This document shows, piece after piece, positions 10,326-21,630 of a stretch of DNA of 64,000 nucleotides. Every line of letters begins with the position of its first letter. Position 1 is the stretch's first letter. The notes under the pieces were generated by a model, which saw only the letters and a program-made list of their open reading frames with translations, had not been told where the DNA came from and did no database searches. The stretch is from Ichthyophis bannanicus (Eukaryota; Chordata; Amphibia; Gymnophiona; Ichthyophiidae): positions 1,426,001 through 1,490,000 of the forward strand of contig JAWIIG010000037.1 of assembly GCA_033557465.1 (NCBI GenBank), written 5' to 3'. The position numbers and the translations under genes are program-made.

Positions 10326-11460
10326 GTGGCCGTGGTAAACAGACCTGGTATGGTTGGAGGCCCAGAGGCCATGGTGTCTTCCGATCCGAGAGGATCTACT
10401 GAGTCAGGGGCCCATTCAGATGCCACAGGTGGATCGGTTCTCGCTTATGGCATGGCTTTTGAGAGGACATGGTTAAAAAAGAGAGGTTACGCACTGGCAG
10501 TGATAACGACGCTGCTGAAGGCCCATAGACATTCTACGTCCATGGCCTATATCCACATATGGAGAGTGTTCGAACAGTGGTGCATGACAGAAGGTTGTTC
10601 TGCTATGCGGTGCTTAGTGACAGAAATCCTAGCATTTCGGGAAGCGGAAATGGACAAGGGTTTGACCTGCAGCTCGTGCTATAGAGACAGAATTAAGGGG
10701 GTGCCCTTAGCCTCGCATCTAGATGTGGGTCAGTTGCTAAGAGCAGTAAAGCAGGTATGACAGCTGTGCGGGCAGTCGTGCCACCCTGGAAGCTCAATGT
10801 GGTGTTGTCTGTCTTGACAGATCTGCCCTTTGAGTCTTTGGGGAGCTGAATGTTGAAAGATCTGACGCTCAAAATGGTGTTTTTGGTAGCCATCTGCTCG
10901 GCCAGAAGGATCTCGGAGCTCCAAGTCTTGTTGTGCAGGGTATTATATGAGGTGATTTCAAGGGACAAGGTTGTCTTAAGACCGGTTCCCTCGTTCTTAT
11001 CGAAGGTGTTGTTGGTTTTTCACCTGAATCATGCGGTGTCCCTTCCAGTATTCTCGGGGACGGAGGGGGCAGTGGTGCTGGATCCCCTTTAAGAAAGTTG
11101 GATGTCTGTCGCGTATTGAAAAGGTACCTGAAGAGCATGTGGCCTTTTCATAAGTCGGAACGCCTGCCTGTCTTGTTTAGAGGGCCGTGTAAGGGACAGC
11201 AGTATCCAAGGCATTCATAATCAGATGTATTAGAGAAGCTATCGCCGCAGCTTATTGGGCTAGGGGTAGGCTGGTTCCCATAGGTTTTGCAGGCACATTT
11301 GACTTAAGCCCATGCGGCATCATTGGCGGAATTTAGCCTGGTGCCACCGGTAGACATTTGTAGGGTCCTCCCTGTCTTCCTTTGTGAAGAATTACCAGTT
11401 AGATTTACAGGCGACAGAAGAGGCTTGCTTTGGATCGGCGGTGCTGCAGGCCAGGTTACC
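10326..11460 (+). pseudogene. DIRS A tyrosine recombinase remnant
   Basis: Readable pieces are YGMAFERTWLKKRGYALAV, MAYIHIWRVFEQWC, LKMVFLVAICSARRISELQ (catalytic Arg region) and VVLRPVPSFLSKV. They align with the recombinase frame of element D (YVRVWRLFETWC, WKTAFLVALCSAHRISNLQ). After about 11092 the frame is broken by many stops; ATEEACFGSAVLQARLPG matches the end of D. In DIRS elements this enzyme integrates a circular DNA intermediate. This copy is dead. Confidence 0.75.
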
Positions 11461-11499
11461 GGGTCTCTCCCATAGATAGTACTGCTGTGGTACATCCCA

Positions 11500-12151
11500 A
11501 AGGTACTGGGACTGGACTGAAGGGACGAAAAGGAAGAAGAAATTAGACTTTACCTACTAATTGATATTCCTTGAGTAACTCCAGTCCAGTCCCACATCCC
11601 TCCCTGATAATGAGTATCTGATACCTGAGGCTAACTGTTAGCACCTGGCTCCCCGGCTGCAAGAAATCCATCTAGTCCAGTTGAGTTTGAGTTGGGGAAA
11701 AGGACTTCGAGGCAATTAAAAAAAAAAAAAAGAAGGAAAGAGGAGGAAAGGAAGTAATAAAGAGAAGAGTAGATGTCATTGGGGTGGTGAGAAGAGATCA
11801 GGAACTGGGGTGACTGGACTCCTGAGAAGGGCTTGTGCCCATGACAGGTGAGTGTGGTTGCTTCCCTTCCTGGTGGGGAGGGAGGGTGGTTCAGAGAGTG
11901 AATTGCTTACCATTCTAAATTTCTAAGTTTCTAAATTTCTAATTAGTTTGAATCTAATCGTCGTTTCCATGAGCCTGCTTTGTCAATAGGAAACTGAAGG
12001 CTGAGGGAGGAGCCAGCAGTCCATCTAGGAAAGTGTCATGAAATCATGACATGCACAGTCTCCAAGCTGCTGGCAAAGCGTGAATACCCAAAGATACTGG
12101 GACTGGATTGGAGTTACTCAAAGAACATCAATTAGCAGGAAAGGTCTAATG
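11500..12151 (+). repeat. DIRS A internal complementary region and right terminal repeat
   Basis: At 11500-11602 the sequence ACTGGGACTGGACTG, then ATTAGACTTTACCTACTAATTG, then GAGTAACTCCAGTCCAGTCCC forms the internal region. At 12085-12151 ACTGGGACTGGATTGGAGTTACTC and CAATTAGCAGGAAAGGTCTAAT is its inverse. The 480 bp between carry no gene. This arrangement of an internal region complementary to the termini is characteristic of DIRS elements. Confidence 0.7.
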
Positions 12152-12274
12152 GTAAACAGGCTCCTCTTACATTTTCTCATCTATTTCAGGGAGCGTCTTT
12201 AAGACTAAAGGTACTTTAAATTCTGAAGTATATGTCCCCTTATCTCTTTTTCAGCATTTCCAAATTAGACATTT

Positions 12275-12705
12275 TGGGCCCAATTTTCATTTAGGCAGGC
12301 TATGCGCCACGTCGGATTTAACAAATTTTCACGTCTGCAGCAAAGGAAGTGAAAATCCAGGTTTAGTTGTATAAACCAGCAGCTGCCGAGGCTAAGTGGG
12401 CAGCAGCGATTTTCGATGCTACCTGCTTAGCCCCTGTGCCTGAAAGATAGGCGAAGAAAAACCTTGCCTGTCTTTAAGTGATTTTCGATGCTACCCGCTT
12501 AGCCCTTTTCTCCACCCCGGCTCCACTCCAGAATGCCCCCAACATGCCCCGATGCTAACCGCATAGCATCTGGGTGCATTAGGGACATAACGGGGATATT
12601 CCAAAGGCACTACCCATGTAGGTGCATTTGGAAAATCTTGGTTAAGGCATTGACACGGGTAACTAGGGCAGTTACCCGTGTAAATGCCTTCGAAAATCGG
12701 GCCCT
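12275..12705. mobile_element. short foldback (MITE-like) element, GGGCCCAATTTTCA type
   Basis: Ends are TTGGGCCCAATTTTCA and CGAAAATCGGGCCCT, an imperfect inverted pair. The interior repeats CGATTTTCGATGCTACCTGCTTAGCCC (at 12409 and 12480) and has no ORF of note. The superfamily is not determined. Confidence 0.5.
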
Positions 12706-12727
12706 CTGCTCTTTAGGCCCATCATAA

Positions 12728-13086
12728 AGGGACATGTTTACCAAAGTGTGATGCCTGGTAGCATAGGGTTTAGCACATGATTTGGATGCTGTTCTAAAAC
12801 ATAGCACAGGGCCCTGTGATAAAAACCCCAGTTTTCTGAGTGGCAACTGGGTGAGATGAGGGCATTCCCACTGTGACTCAGCTAGCATGGGCATTTGGAG
12901 CCCATGCTATCTGCACTTGGTGCAAGTAGCATTGAGGTGGTATTAGTGGCACCTGTGGCCAGTTTACCACAGTGATGTGTGGTAACTGCAGGGGCACAGA
13001 TGTACCTTTGTAATTAGCTCACAGCCCTTCGCTAGTAATACAGCCTCCATGTGAGCTACCAACAAGGTGCTTAGTAAACATGCCCC
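12728..13086. mobile_element. short foldback (MITE-like) element, GGGACATGTTTACC type
   Basis: Ends are GGGACATGTTTACCAAAG and CTTAGTAAACATGCCCC in inverse orientation. No coding potential is seen. A relative with ends GGGGCATGTTTTCTAA and TTTAGTAAATATGCCT lies at 41278-41700. Confidence 0.5.
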
Positions 13087-13754
13087 AAAGATTTTTTGAC
13101 ATGGCTTTTGAGCTCTTTGGAAAATATCCTTTTTTAAAAATGGATGTAGATGAAGTTTATGTCCAAAATCTAAAATGCTATTGGGCTATATATACTTCTA
13201 CACTCTGTAAGTTTGCTTGTTAATGGGTAGCTGAACTCAATCTGCAGAAAGTTAATTTGGGGGATTTTTGGTATCTGAATTGAGAATGCACCGCTAAGTG
13301 CTCAATACCTATGGAGTTGCATAGAATTCATCTAAAGATCCTAATTTGATGTTATAATAAATCAATTTTTAATAATAATAATAATAATAATACATATTCA
13401 GACTCCTACTAGTGTCACCGTGATGTCAAATTGAGCAGTTGAAGCATTGTTCATGAACTGGTCACAAGTTTTTCTACACTTGAGATGACCAAGATAAGTT
13501 ATTGACTGAGCGGTTTGCCTTATGAAACACTATCTCTGATATATTTGCGTGACATATTTTCTTTCAAAATATTGAAATATTGAAGCGTTGAGGTAAATTT
13601 TTTGGGAAAAATGATGAAAGTTAGTTGCGTGACCTGTACGTTTTGGTCACCCTATTGAGCTCCTTTTTTCTTATTTGAAGGATTGTGTGGTGATGCACCT
13701 ATTCAGCCTGTTAGTGAAAATTTGATGTCAGTAATCTAAGAAGGGCTTATACAT
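13087..13754. other. no gene; (AAT)n microsatellite at 13369-13392
   Basis: The stretch holds AAT/TAA repeats at about 13369-13392 and otherwise AT-rich DNA with no motif I can assign. It may be decayed LINE sequence. Confidence 0.4.
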
Positions 13755-13758
13755 AATT

Positions 13759-15302
13759 TGTCAGACGGCTGCCTGGGTGAGAATGTTCACAGTCTTGGCA
13801 AGTGCATATGTCAATATGATTGGCAAGGGATTGTGGGCAATGCAGTCCATTCACACCAGTCACAGCTGCTCACAATAATTAGTTGTGCTTTTGGGTAAAG
13901 CCAATAAGATATTTATTTATGGGGTTATTTCTCCCAACACAGATATGCTTGGTAGCACATAAATCAGGTTACTTGCTTTCAGTGTTAAACTTGGAAAAAC
14001 AAAATCAGGAAACAACATTTGAACTTGTCAGGCAATCAAAGCAAAAGAAATAAGACCTGGTTGGTAACAAACTGGTCTTTCCTGTAGGCTTAGCTAATAT
14101 TTTCTTAGCATGTATCAAACAGCAAACAAAATCCACAAAGAAAGAAAAAAACTGTTCTTTTCAGGTAAACTTCTTATATCTTCCCACATAGATTCAGAAG
14201 TGATTCTCTCCTAGCTCACAAGCAATTAGGTAAGGCTCAATTGCTAGCAGTTATCCAGCTGAAACCCCTTAGCTGGCTTGCTTTCTACTGCGTGGCTAAA
14301 AATCCTACTCAGGACCTTTTCTGAGTAGATTAAAGAACAAGTTTGTATTTCTTTGTGATGGTTGCTGTACTTTATAACAGAAAATCACCAAAGGAGTTTA
14401 GACAGAGAGCAGTCCATGTAAACAGATTCTTCATCTGCTATCACCCCCTCTTCTTCAACAAGCATGGGTTCAATATCATGGATTGGCACAGATGAATCTC
14501 CCAATGGAGCACTTTCAGGAGAATACTTGTTTCCCTGCTGTCTTTCAAGGTTATAGCTAGGGCAAAGATCAGTGTTCATACCTGAGCTTCCATTGCTGTT
14601 AGAGTTCCTCTCTATATAGCCTGGCCAGTATGTAGTCTAGTTCTTATGTCCAGCCTTCCAATCCAGATCCCTGGACACTGGATCTCTCTTCACATACCTT
14701 CTGGCACGGGTCTTAGGGTCCCTTCCACGTGCAGCCGTCTCCCTCACAGGTACCGTCTGGAGATTCCTAGCTCTGCAGCACCATTCCTCTGGCTTTCCCC
14801 AGTCCAATGGTGTATGCTGGCCCTTGGAATGCCTCCCAGTATACGTACTGCTCTGGACTCTTCTAGACCTCTCAAAGGCTTTTCTCCTCTTTCTTCCAAA
14901 GGGTTTCTTTCCCTCTCTGTCTGTCCGGTTTGGCTTCTGCTTCTGATAATCCTCCTGATGATGAAGATGATCAAGCTCAAGCTGATTCTCTGTAGAATAA
15001 ACTCTACCTTTATTCTGCCTAGATGAGTGCTCCCCCCTAATACAGCGCAGCTGTGCTGAATCAGGCCCTGCCCTTTGAGATGAGTGCTTAGGGATTACCT
15101 CATAGCCCTCCTGATTGAACACACGCTTCCCCACTTCAGCTCCTCTAATGGCTGTTGGAAACCTGGTGCATTCTGGGACTGGTAGTCTTTTATGGGAAAA
15201 TTCTGTTTTCTTATTTCTACCAGAACTGACAGGTTGCTTGTTCAGAGTCACTTCACCTTTTCTATAGCTCCTTCCTGAGCTATGATAAGCTTCCTTATCA
15301 CA
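13759..15302 (-). mobile_element. solo LTR of Gmr1-like Gypsy family, 1544 bp
   Basis: On the minus strand it starts TGTGATAAGGAAGC at 15302 and ends GGCAGCCGTCTGACA at 13759. The start and end resemble those of the LTRs at 53059-54495 (TGTGGTGGCGAAG...; GGCAGCCGCCTAGG...GCGACA). It is flanked by a 4-bp duplication AATT at 13755-13758 and 15303-15306, the same length as the duplication of the full element. A TATA-like CATAAAAGAC is near 15186-15195 and an AATAAATA signal near 13910. No internal Gypsy genes are beside it, so it is a solo LTR. It carries the intra-LTR frame annotated separately. Confidence 0.75.
14385..15251 (-). pseudogene. intra-LTR open frame in solo LTR, one stop codon
   Basis: From 15251 the frame is open for 204 codons to a TAG at 14637-14639, then continues in the same frame (from MNTDLCPSYN at 14579) to a stop at 14385: 289 codons in total including both stops, against 283 residues in the full element's LTRs. 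The product is basic for most of its length (REGKKPFGRKRRKAFERSRR) and ends acidic (DIEPMLVEEEGVIADEES, then YMDCSLSKLLW). The C-terminus resembles AMECELSLVVK of the other copies. No known domain is recognised. The N-terminal part overlaps the LTR's presumed promoter. One stop in an old solo LTR fits slow decay of a once open frame. Confidence 0.5.
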
Positions 15303-15306
15303 AATT

Positions 15307-15617
15307 TCAATACTTGTGCAAAGCAGTTTTTTTTTTCTTTTTTGGAACCCTGCATTGTTTATATTAATTTATATAAACATTTTTGCAGTTGTGAATGTAA
15401 GGATTGTTGTTCTTTCAGTTTCGCTATGGACAACAGACTGGTTTCTTTCATGTCTGGTAGATCTGTCCCATTATGCAGGCTTTTTGGGGGGGAAATGCTT
15501 TTGGTTGTTTATGGGGAATATTTGAGAGTGATCTTGCATATATTCCCCGGTTAGTGTTGCTGAGCTATGAGGATGATCTGATTCTCTCACGTTCATAAGT
15601 GAAAATATTAAGAATTA
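15307..15617. other. no gene recognised
   Basis: Short frames on + (15282-15554) show no family motif. The stretch may belong to decayed LINE sequence around the LTR insertion, but I cannot show this. Confidence 0.35.
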
Positions 15618-16445
15618 TGGGCCAGATATTCAGTGCAGCTGGCTAGCACTGCAAATGCATCTAGCGTCTGGCATTGAATATTAAACCTGGATATTCAATG
15701 CCGAGGTCATATCCGGCCCCAGCATTTAATATCTGGGGTCACTGCATAGGCTGCTCGCTAACCGGGCAGTATCGATATTGAGTGGTGCATTAAACGCTTT
15801 GAATATTGGGCTCTATATTGTTAGACACTAAGGGCCCAATTCAGAGACGCAGCCCAGCAGGTTGTGCAGCTCCGCAAGCCGTCCGGAACCTATTCCCCCT
15901 CCTGTTCTCCCCGTACGTCCTGAGAAGTAGGATGTAGAGAGCCAGCGGGGTGCAGGAGGGTGTGGGGGTGGGGCAGAGAGGGGGCAGAAGCAGGCCAGCC
16001 CTGCAGGACGTACAGGGACGATTCAGGTCATGGCCCTGTATGTCCTGCGGGGTCTGAGAGGATGTGCTATTTATTCCACCTCGAATATCCAGACTCAGCA
16101 GTGCTAAATGGGTAAGGGCTGATACTTACCTGGTTAGCAGGATTTTCATCCAGTCTTTGTCTGGCTTGCAGTTTAAGCCAGCTTTTCATGTGATTTAAGT
16201 TGTCCAGACAAGGACTGCTGAAAATTGCACTAATCAGTAAGTGTCAGCACTTACCTGGTTAGCACCGATATCACTCTCTTTCTACCTACAGACCATCCCT
16301 GCAAGAACTGATTGGTGCTGGGGCAGTCTGTGGAGATATACAGTGGCACTATCCAGATAGTGCTGCTGAATATCGTGGTCTGTCCCCATAGCTGGCCTAC
16401 CTTCCATTGACCAGCTAGCTATAGGCTTTCAATATTAGCCCCTAA
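15618..16445. mobile_element. cluster of ATATTCAG-type and GGGCCCAATTC-type foldback elements
   Basis: A first unit at 15618-15812 has inverse ends GGGCCAGATATTCAG and TTGAATATTGGGC. A second starts at about 15832 with GGGCCCAATTCAG and contains GGCCCTGTATGTCCTGC, like units at 17698 and 48930. A third runs from about 16080 (GAATATCCAGACTCAGC) to 16445 (TCAATATTAGCCCC). No coding frames are seen. These families occur many times in the window (25459, 26697, 46620). Confidence 0.5.
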
Positions 16446-16810
16446 ATTTGTTGTTATGAGACAAAGTGAAACATTTTTAGATCATATGATCCCTCTTTTT
16501 CCAGTTTGACATGAATGCTGTGTGGTCAGACCCTTCTTCTGTTGTGTTTTCTTTTTTTTCCTCTTCACTTTTTGATTTGTTTTTTCTTTTTTTTTCTTTC
16601 ATTTTTGCTTCAATATATAATTTGTAACTGTATTGTTTTCTTATTGACTCCATTTGGCTCTTTGATGATATTGTTATATTTAATTATTTTGTAATTGTTG
16701 TGACAAGAAAAGAAAATTAGTTTGACATAAAAAAACAAGAACTCATTTTTTCACATTCTGCATAAAATCTTGATGAAAACAACTTGGGTTTCTCTCAAAT
16801 AGAAAACATC
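16446..16810 (+). other. T-rich stretch, possible LINE 3' end
   Basis: This pyrimidine- and T-rich region (TTTTCTTTTTTTCCTCTTCAC and similar) ends in AAAAAACAAGAAC. It has the look of the terminal part of an L1-like LINE, but no diagnostic protein motif was found. Confidence 0.25.
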
Positions 16811-17697
16811 CAATGGTGGGCGTCTGACTAGGCAGTTCTGGATCTTTCCATTCACACTGAGCCTTGCTGTTTTCTCTGTTGGCCCTAGCTTCCAAGAGCT
16901 TACCTTCTGGTTCCAGGCATTCTGGGTCGAGAGATGATGCTCACTGAGTGTGTAGGTCTTTAGCTCTGATCGATGGGGTTTCTCTTAGCCCTAAAAACAA
17001 AACTGCAACTCCGAGATCCGTAAGTCATTCTGGCAGTTTCACTATGATCTCGATGGACACCCAGAATGGTGAGAACGCCATTGAGAGGGGGTACTCGGTG
17101 CAGCATCTTTGTAAATTGAACAAGGTGAAATTAATTTTTCTTCTGCAGCTGAAGTGAAGGAAGTAGCTCCTGAGGACAGTGTGTTTGTACTCCCAGGTCC
17201 TGGCGGATTGAAGAAGCCTGAGTGGCAACGTTAGACTCTCTTTGGAAGGCTATTACTATGATGAATACCTCACTGCTTACCTTGACTGCTACTTTAAAAA
17301 ATGATTTATCTTCTGTTAAAAGTTTTGTGCAGGTGATTTCTCAGGAGCAGACACAGCAAACTGCAAAGATGGCTCTTTTGGCAGCACGGTTTAGGGAGCT
17401 TCAAGATTTTTCCCAAGTGCAGTACTGTCTCATAAGCTGGAGCATTTGGAGAATTTTTCCAGGAGAAATAATCTGAGACTCATTAATTTCCTTAAATCTC
17501 CATTACTTGCTCCAGTAGAGATGATCAAGAAGTATCTTCAAGAGGTCCTGAAGATCCCATTGGATAGATTACCATCTATTGCTCAAGCACAAACAAATAG
17601 TCTTTGGGATCTACTGCTATGTCATCAGGGGCTGAGACAGCTGAAGCCTAAGATGGTTCTATGGGTCTAACTGGGTTTTTGGAAAGTTCATAGACAT
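16811..17697 (+). pseudogene. L1-type LINE, leader and ORF1 N-terminal part
   Basis: The ORF1 frame is readable from about 17222 (VATLDSLWKAITMMNTSLL..., a probable coiled coil) and then, after a frame change, MENFSRRNNLRLINF at 17446, the RNA-recognition-like core typical of L1 ORF1 (consensus-like ENxSRRNNLRI). PVEMIKKYLQEVLKIPLDR follows. L1 ORF1 proteins bind the element's RNA as trimers. The frame breaks near 17668, is interrupted by a foldback element (17698-18158) and by DIRS element B (18215-23974), and resumes at 23975. Confidence 0.65.
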
Positions 17698-18158
17698 GGA
17701 GCCCGATTCAGATAGGGGCACGTCCGGGCTGTCTGGATGACCATAAGCAAGACGGGTCCATTTGTACCCGATTCTGGACTACAGGAACAAAACACTCCCG
17801 TGGTAGCCAGAATCGGGCCCAAGGACGGCCTCGGCATGCCCCTGCCACCTGGACTCCCCCCGCACCTGGCCCCGATCACCAGGTTTTTGCTGCTTATTCC
17901 ATCTTTGAGGTAAAATAAGTAGCATGTCCCCACGGATCCGGCAGGATATACAGGGCCATGACCTGAATCGGCCCTGTACATCCTGCCAGGCTGGCCCATC
18001 CCCACTTTGCTCCAATCCCACCCCCTATAGGCTCTCCCCTCCCTGATGCTCAGGACGTACGGGGAGAGATGGAGGGGGAATCGGACCCAGATGACTTGTG
18101 GGGCTGCACATCCCACCTGGACGTTCAGCCCCGCAACCCACATCCCAGAATTGGGCCA
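17698..18158. mobile_element. short foldback element inside L1 ORF1
   Basis: Ends are TGGAGCCCGATTCAG and CCCAGAATTGGGCC in inverse orientation. The interior has GACCTGAATCGGCCCTGTAC and CGTCC-rich text shared with units at 15832 and 48930. L1 sequence continues on both sides (18159-18214 reads as VTERTMMIVCLALEIDLK in one frame with breaks). ORFs on the minus strand here are GC-driven and not genes. Confidence 0.5.
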
Positions 18159-18689
18159 ATAGTTACTGAAAGAACCATGATGATAGTTTGCCTTGCACTT
18201 GAGATAGACCTGAAAGCGTAGTTCTCCAGGGACAACAGGAATCAGTCCTCACATATGGGTGATGTTGTCACTGACGGAGCCCGAATGGAGCATTTCCCCA
18301 GCTTTCAGAAAAAGCCTTTGGGAATGCTACCATGCATGTATGGTTCCCTTCCTGCCCACGGGTGCATTCTTGTTCAGTCAGCTAGAGCCCCACCAAGAAG
18401 ATGGCAAAAAATGGACAGCAACTCCAAGGGGAGGAGGGAGAGTTGTGAGGACTGATTCCTGCTGTCCTTGGAGAACACCTGTTACCGGTGAGTAACTATG
18501 CTTTCTCCAGGAACAAGCAGGAAGTCAGTCCTCACATATGGGACTCCCTAGCTACAGGCTTCTGAGGACCTTTAGGAAAAAGCACAGCAGAGCCGTGAGC
18601 AGATGCAAGCGAATCTGAAGATGGACTCGATGACCCCGAATTCACGGAGAGCCGTGTCTCCGGTAGCCTGAACAAGAAGGATCGGAGGG

Positions 18690-19560
18690 CAGGAGTTGCT
18701 TAAACCCCAGACAGATTATGGAATACCGCCTGGCTGAAGGCCAAGTCCCGATGGGACTCCCTCTCCAGGCAGTAATAGGTTGTGAAGGTATAAGCGGAAG
18801 ACCAAGTGGCTGCACGGCAGATGTCTACCAGGGGCACCAAGCAGAGGCTTGTGACTGACATCGCCATTGTTCGGACATTGTACGCTGTGACCCAGCGGTC
18901 CAGTGGCAGCCTAGCCTGGGCCTAGGCGAAGACGATGCATTCTGTCACCCAGATGGACAAGGTTCGCTTGGTGATCACCTGTTCCAGATAGCTGGGACCA
19001 TAGGAGACAAAGAGCTGCCCAGCTTTATGGTGGCCCTGAGTCTGCTTCAGGTAGAAGGATAGGGCCCTCCTGCAGTCCAGGGTATGGAGAATGGCTGACG
19101 TTTGGTTGGCATGGGCCTTGGGAAGAAAGTGGGCAACACCACCTCCTGGTTGAGATGGAAGTCCAAGACAACCATAGGGAGGAACTTGGGGTGGGTGCGG
19201 AGAACCACCCTGTTCTTGTAGAACCTAGTGTAAGACACCTCAGCCATCAGAGCTTGGAGTTCACTGACTCTATGGGCGGAGGTGAGCACCACCAGGAAGG
19301 CCACCTTCCAGGATAAGTGCCGCAAGTAGCAAGTTGCCAGGGGCTCAAAAAGTGGCTTTGTCAGCTGCGTGAGGACCCCACTGAAATCCCATTCCTCCAG
19401 GAGCAGGCAGGTCAGGGGCTTGGAGAGGAGCAGGCCCCCCCCATGAAGTGAGAGATGAGGGGTTGCAACGAGAGGGGCTTGCCTTTGATGGGATGATGGT
19501 TCACCGAGATCACACTCAGGTGAGCCCTGACCGAGTTAGACTTTAGACCTGACAGTGAGA
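18690..19560 (-). pseudogene. DIRS B tyrosine recombinase remnant
   Basis: The frame 19325-19047 encodes HLSWKVAFLVVLTSAHRV, then ELQALMAEVSYTRFYKNR and VVLRTHPKFLPMVVLDFH, aligning with elements C and E. Further down, DICRAATWSSAYTF and YYCLERESHRD (nucleophile Tyr region) are readable near 18830-18740 in another frame. The His-x-x-Arg motif appears decayed (AYNVRTMAMS). It is non-functional. Confidence 0.7.
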
Positions 19561-19739
19561 GATGGAGCAATTATTGCAGGATTGAGTGAATTGGGCAGGA
19601 GAACGGGTTCATGTGGTTCTCCGAGCACCACACCGAAAACCTGCACTACTTGAAGGTATACGCCCATCTCGTCAAGTCCTTCCGGGAGGCCAACAGGATG
19701 TTCTCGACCTCCTTGGGAAGATGGAGGGGAGTTAAGGCG

Positions 19740-21600
19740 ACTCCGTTCAGCAGCCATGTTGTAAGGACAGAGACCCCAGATTAGAGTGGAGGAGCAAGCC
19801 TCCCTCCTGTGTTAGGAGCTCCAGTGACCTCCCAAGAGGGACTGAGGGCTCTGATGAGAGATGGAGCAGCAGGGGGAACCATGGCTGTCTGGGCCACCTT
19901 GGGGCCATGAGGATCACCAAGGCCTTGTCCTGCTGGATCTTGAGAAGGGTCTGTGCTATCAGCGCTGTGGGAGAGGAAGCATATAGTAGGCCCATTGCCA
20001 CGAGAGAAGGAAGGCGTCCAGAGGCACCTGACCCGGGTGCGGATAAGGGCTGCAAAATCGGGGGAGTTGAGTGTTGGCTGGACTAGCGAAGAGATCCAGG
20101 TCTGGGATGCCCCAGAGCTGGAACAGCAGTTGTGCTGACACGGGGTTCAGACGCTACTTGTGCAGTTGGAGGACTCGACTCAGTCGGTCCACCAAGGCAT
20201 TGTCCTGGCCCGGGAGATAGATGGGTCTGAGGATAATGCACTGGTTCAGTGCATACAAGCACAGGATCACCGCCTTCTGGCAAAGGCTGTAGGAGACGGT
20301 ACCCCCCTATTTGTTCAAGTAGAACACAGTGACCTGATTATCTGTCTGCTTGAGCACCACTTGGTGCCATAGCTGGTGTCGGAATGCCTTCAGTGTGAGG
20401 AGAATGCCCGGAGCTCCAGCAGGTTGATCTGTTGCCGACTATCCTTGGGGGACTAGGTACCCTGGGTGTGCAGCTCTTTGCAATGGGTCCCCTAACCCGA
20501 GAGAGGCGTCCATCGTCAGGACTGCCTGTGGGGTCAGGTTCTGGAAGGGCATGCCCCGGAACAGGTGTTGTACATCCTGCCACCAGACCAAGGACTCCGC
20601 CAATTGAGGCAAAACTGAGATGGGGTCCCAGAGTCTGCCCGTTGCCTGGAACCACTGTGCACAGAGGCACCACTGCGCTGCCCACATGTTGAGGTGGGCA
20701 TTGTGCAGGACGTGGACAATGGAGGCCATGTGGCCAAGTAGGCGAAGCATTCACTGATCTGAGACTGAGCTGTGACTCTGCACACTGGAAACAAGGACCT
20801 GAGGCAGTCTGCCCTGTCTTGGAAGGACAGGAGGGAAGGCCAGGTGAGCCCCTATGAACTCCAGGGATTGCGCTGGAGTAAGGTGGGATTTTGGGTGGTT
20901 GACCACGAAGCTCAAGTGCTGTAGAAGCTGGATGGTGTGGCCTGTGGCCTGCAGGGCCTCTGAGGTCATATCCCCCTTTATGAGTCAGTTGTCTAGATAA
21001 GGGTAGATGAAGGCACCTTGGAGACAGAAGTAGGCCGCTACCACCGCAAGACACTTGGTGAAGACCCGTAGCGTGGAGGCGAGGCCAAAGGGAAGTACCC
21101 TGTACTGCTAGTGATTGCCTCCTACCATAAACCGCAGGTATTGCCTGTGATTGGGGTGGATGAGGATGTGGGTATAAACATCCTTTAAGTCCAAGGAGTA
21201 TAGCCAATTGCCCTACTGGAGGTAGGGCAGCAGTGTTCTAAGGGAGAGTATTTTGAACTTCTGCACCAGGAATTTGTTCAGGTTCCTCAGGTCAAGGATG
21301 GGCCTGAGGCCTCCTGTTCTTTTCAGGACAAGGAAGTATCTGGAGTAGAACCCCCTTCCTTGTAGGTGAAATGATATGGGCTCCACCGCCCCATCCTTGA
21401 GGAGGCCTGCGATCTCCTGAGTTAGTAAGGTCTGGTGCAGGGGAGGCTGTTGCGGCTCCCTGGAGAAGTAGGGGGGAGGTGGCTGGTTCAGATGAAGGAG
21501 CTAACCCTCCCTGATGACCTGGAGGACCCACATGTCAATGGTGATGGACTTCCACCTGTGGGTGAAGTGGACCAGCCTCTCCCCCGTCAGCAGCTGGTTG
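19740..21600 (-). pseudogene. DIRS B RT-RNase H-methyltransferase-like remnant
   Basis: Pieces of RT (FTKCLAVVAAYFCLQG-like and the polymerase motif near 20995, where YLDD has become YLDN followed by a stop), RNase H (VLTMDASLGLGDP) and the downstream domain (WGIPDLDLFASPANTQLPRF, VPLDAFLLSWQWA) are recognisable in several frames on the minus strand. The polymerase site is destroyed. Confidence 0.7.
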
Positions 21601-21630
21601 TCCAGCGGTTGAGAAGCTAGGCTGGGGGCA

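Larger units (their letters stand above)
10187..12151 (+). mobile_element. DIRS-type element A, 3' part only, decayed
   Basis: The element starts abruptly next to an L2 tail. It holds the end of the methyltransferase-like region (TEGFDAVVQLWPEEGLLYV, compare SEGLDALVQPWPPDSLLYV in element D), a tyrosine recombinase remnant, an internal complementary region at 11500-11602 and a right terminal repeat at about 12085-12151. Its proteins are closest to element D at 35.4-41.2 kb. The 5' half with Gag and RT is absent. Confidence 0.75.
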
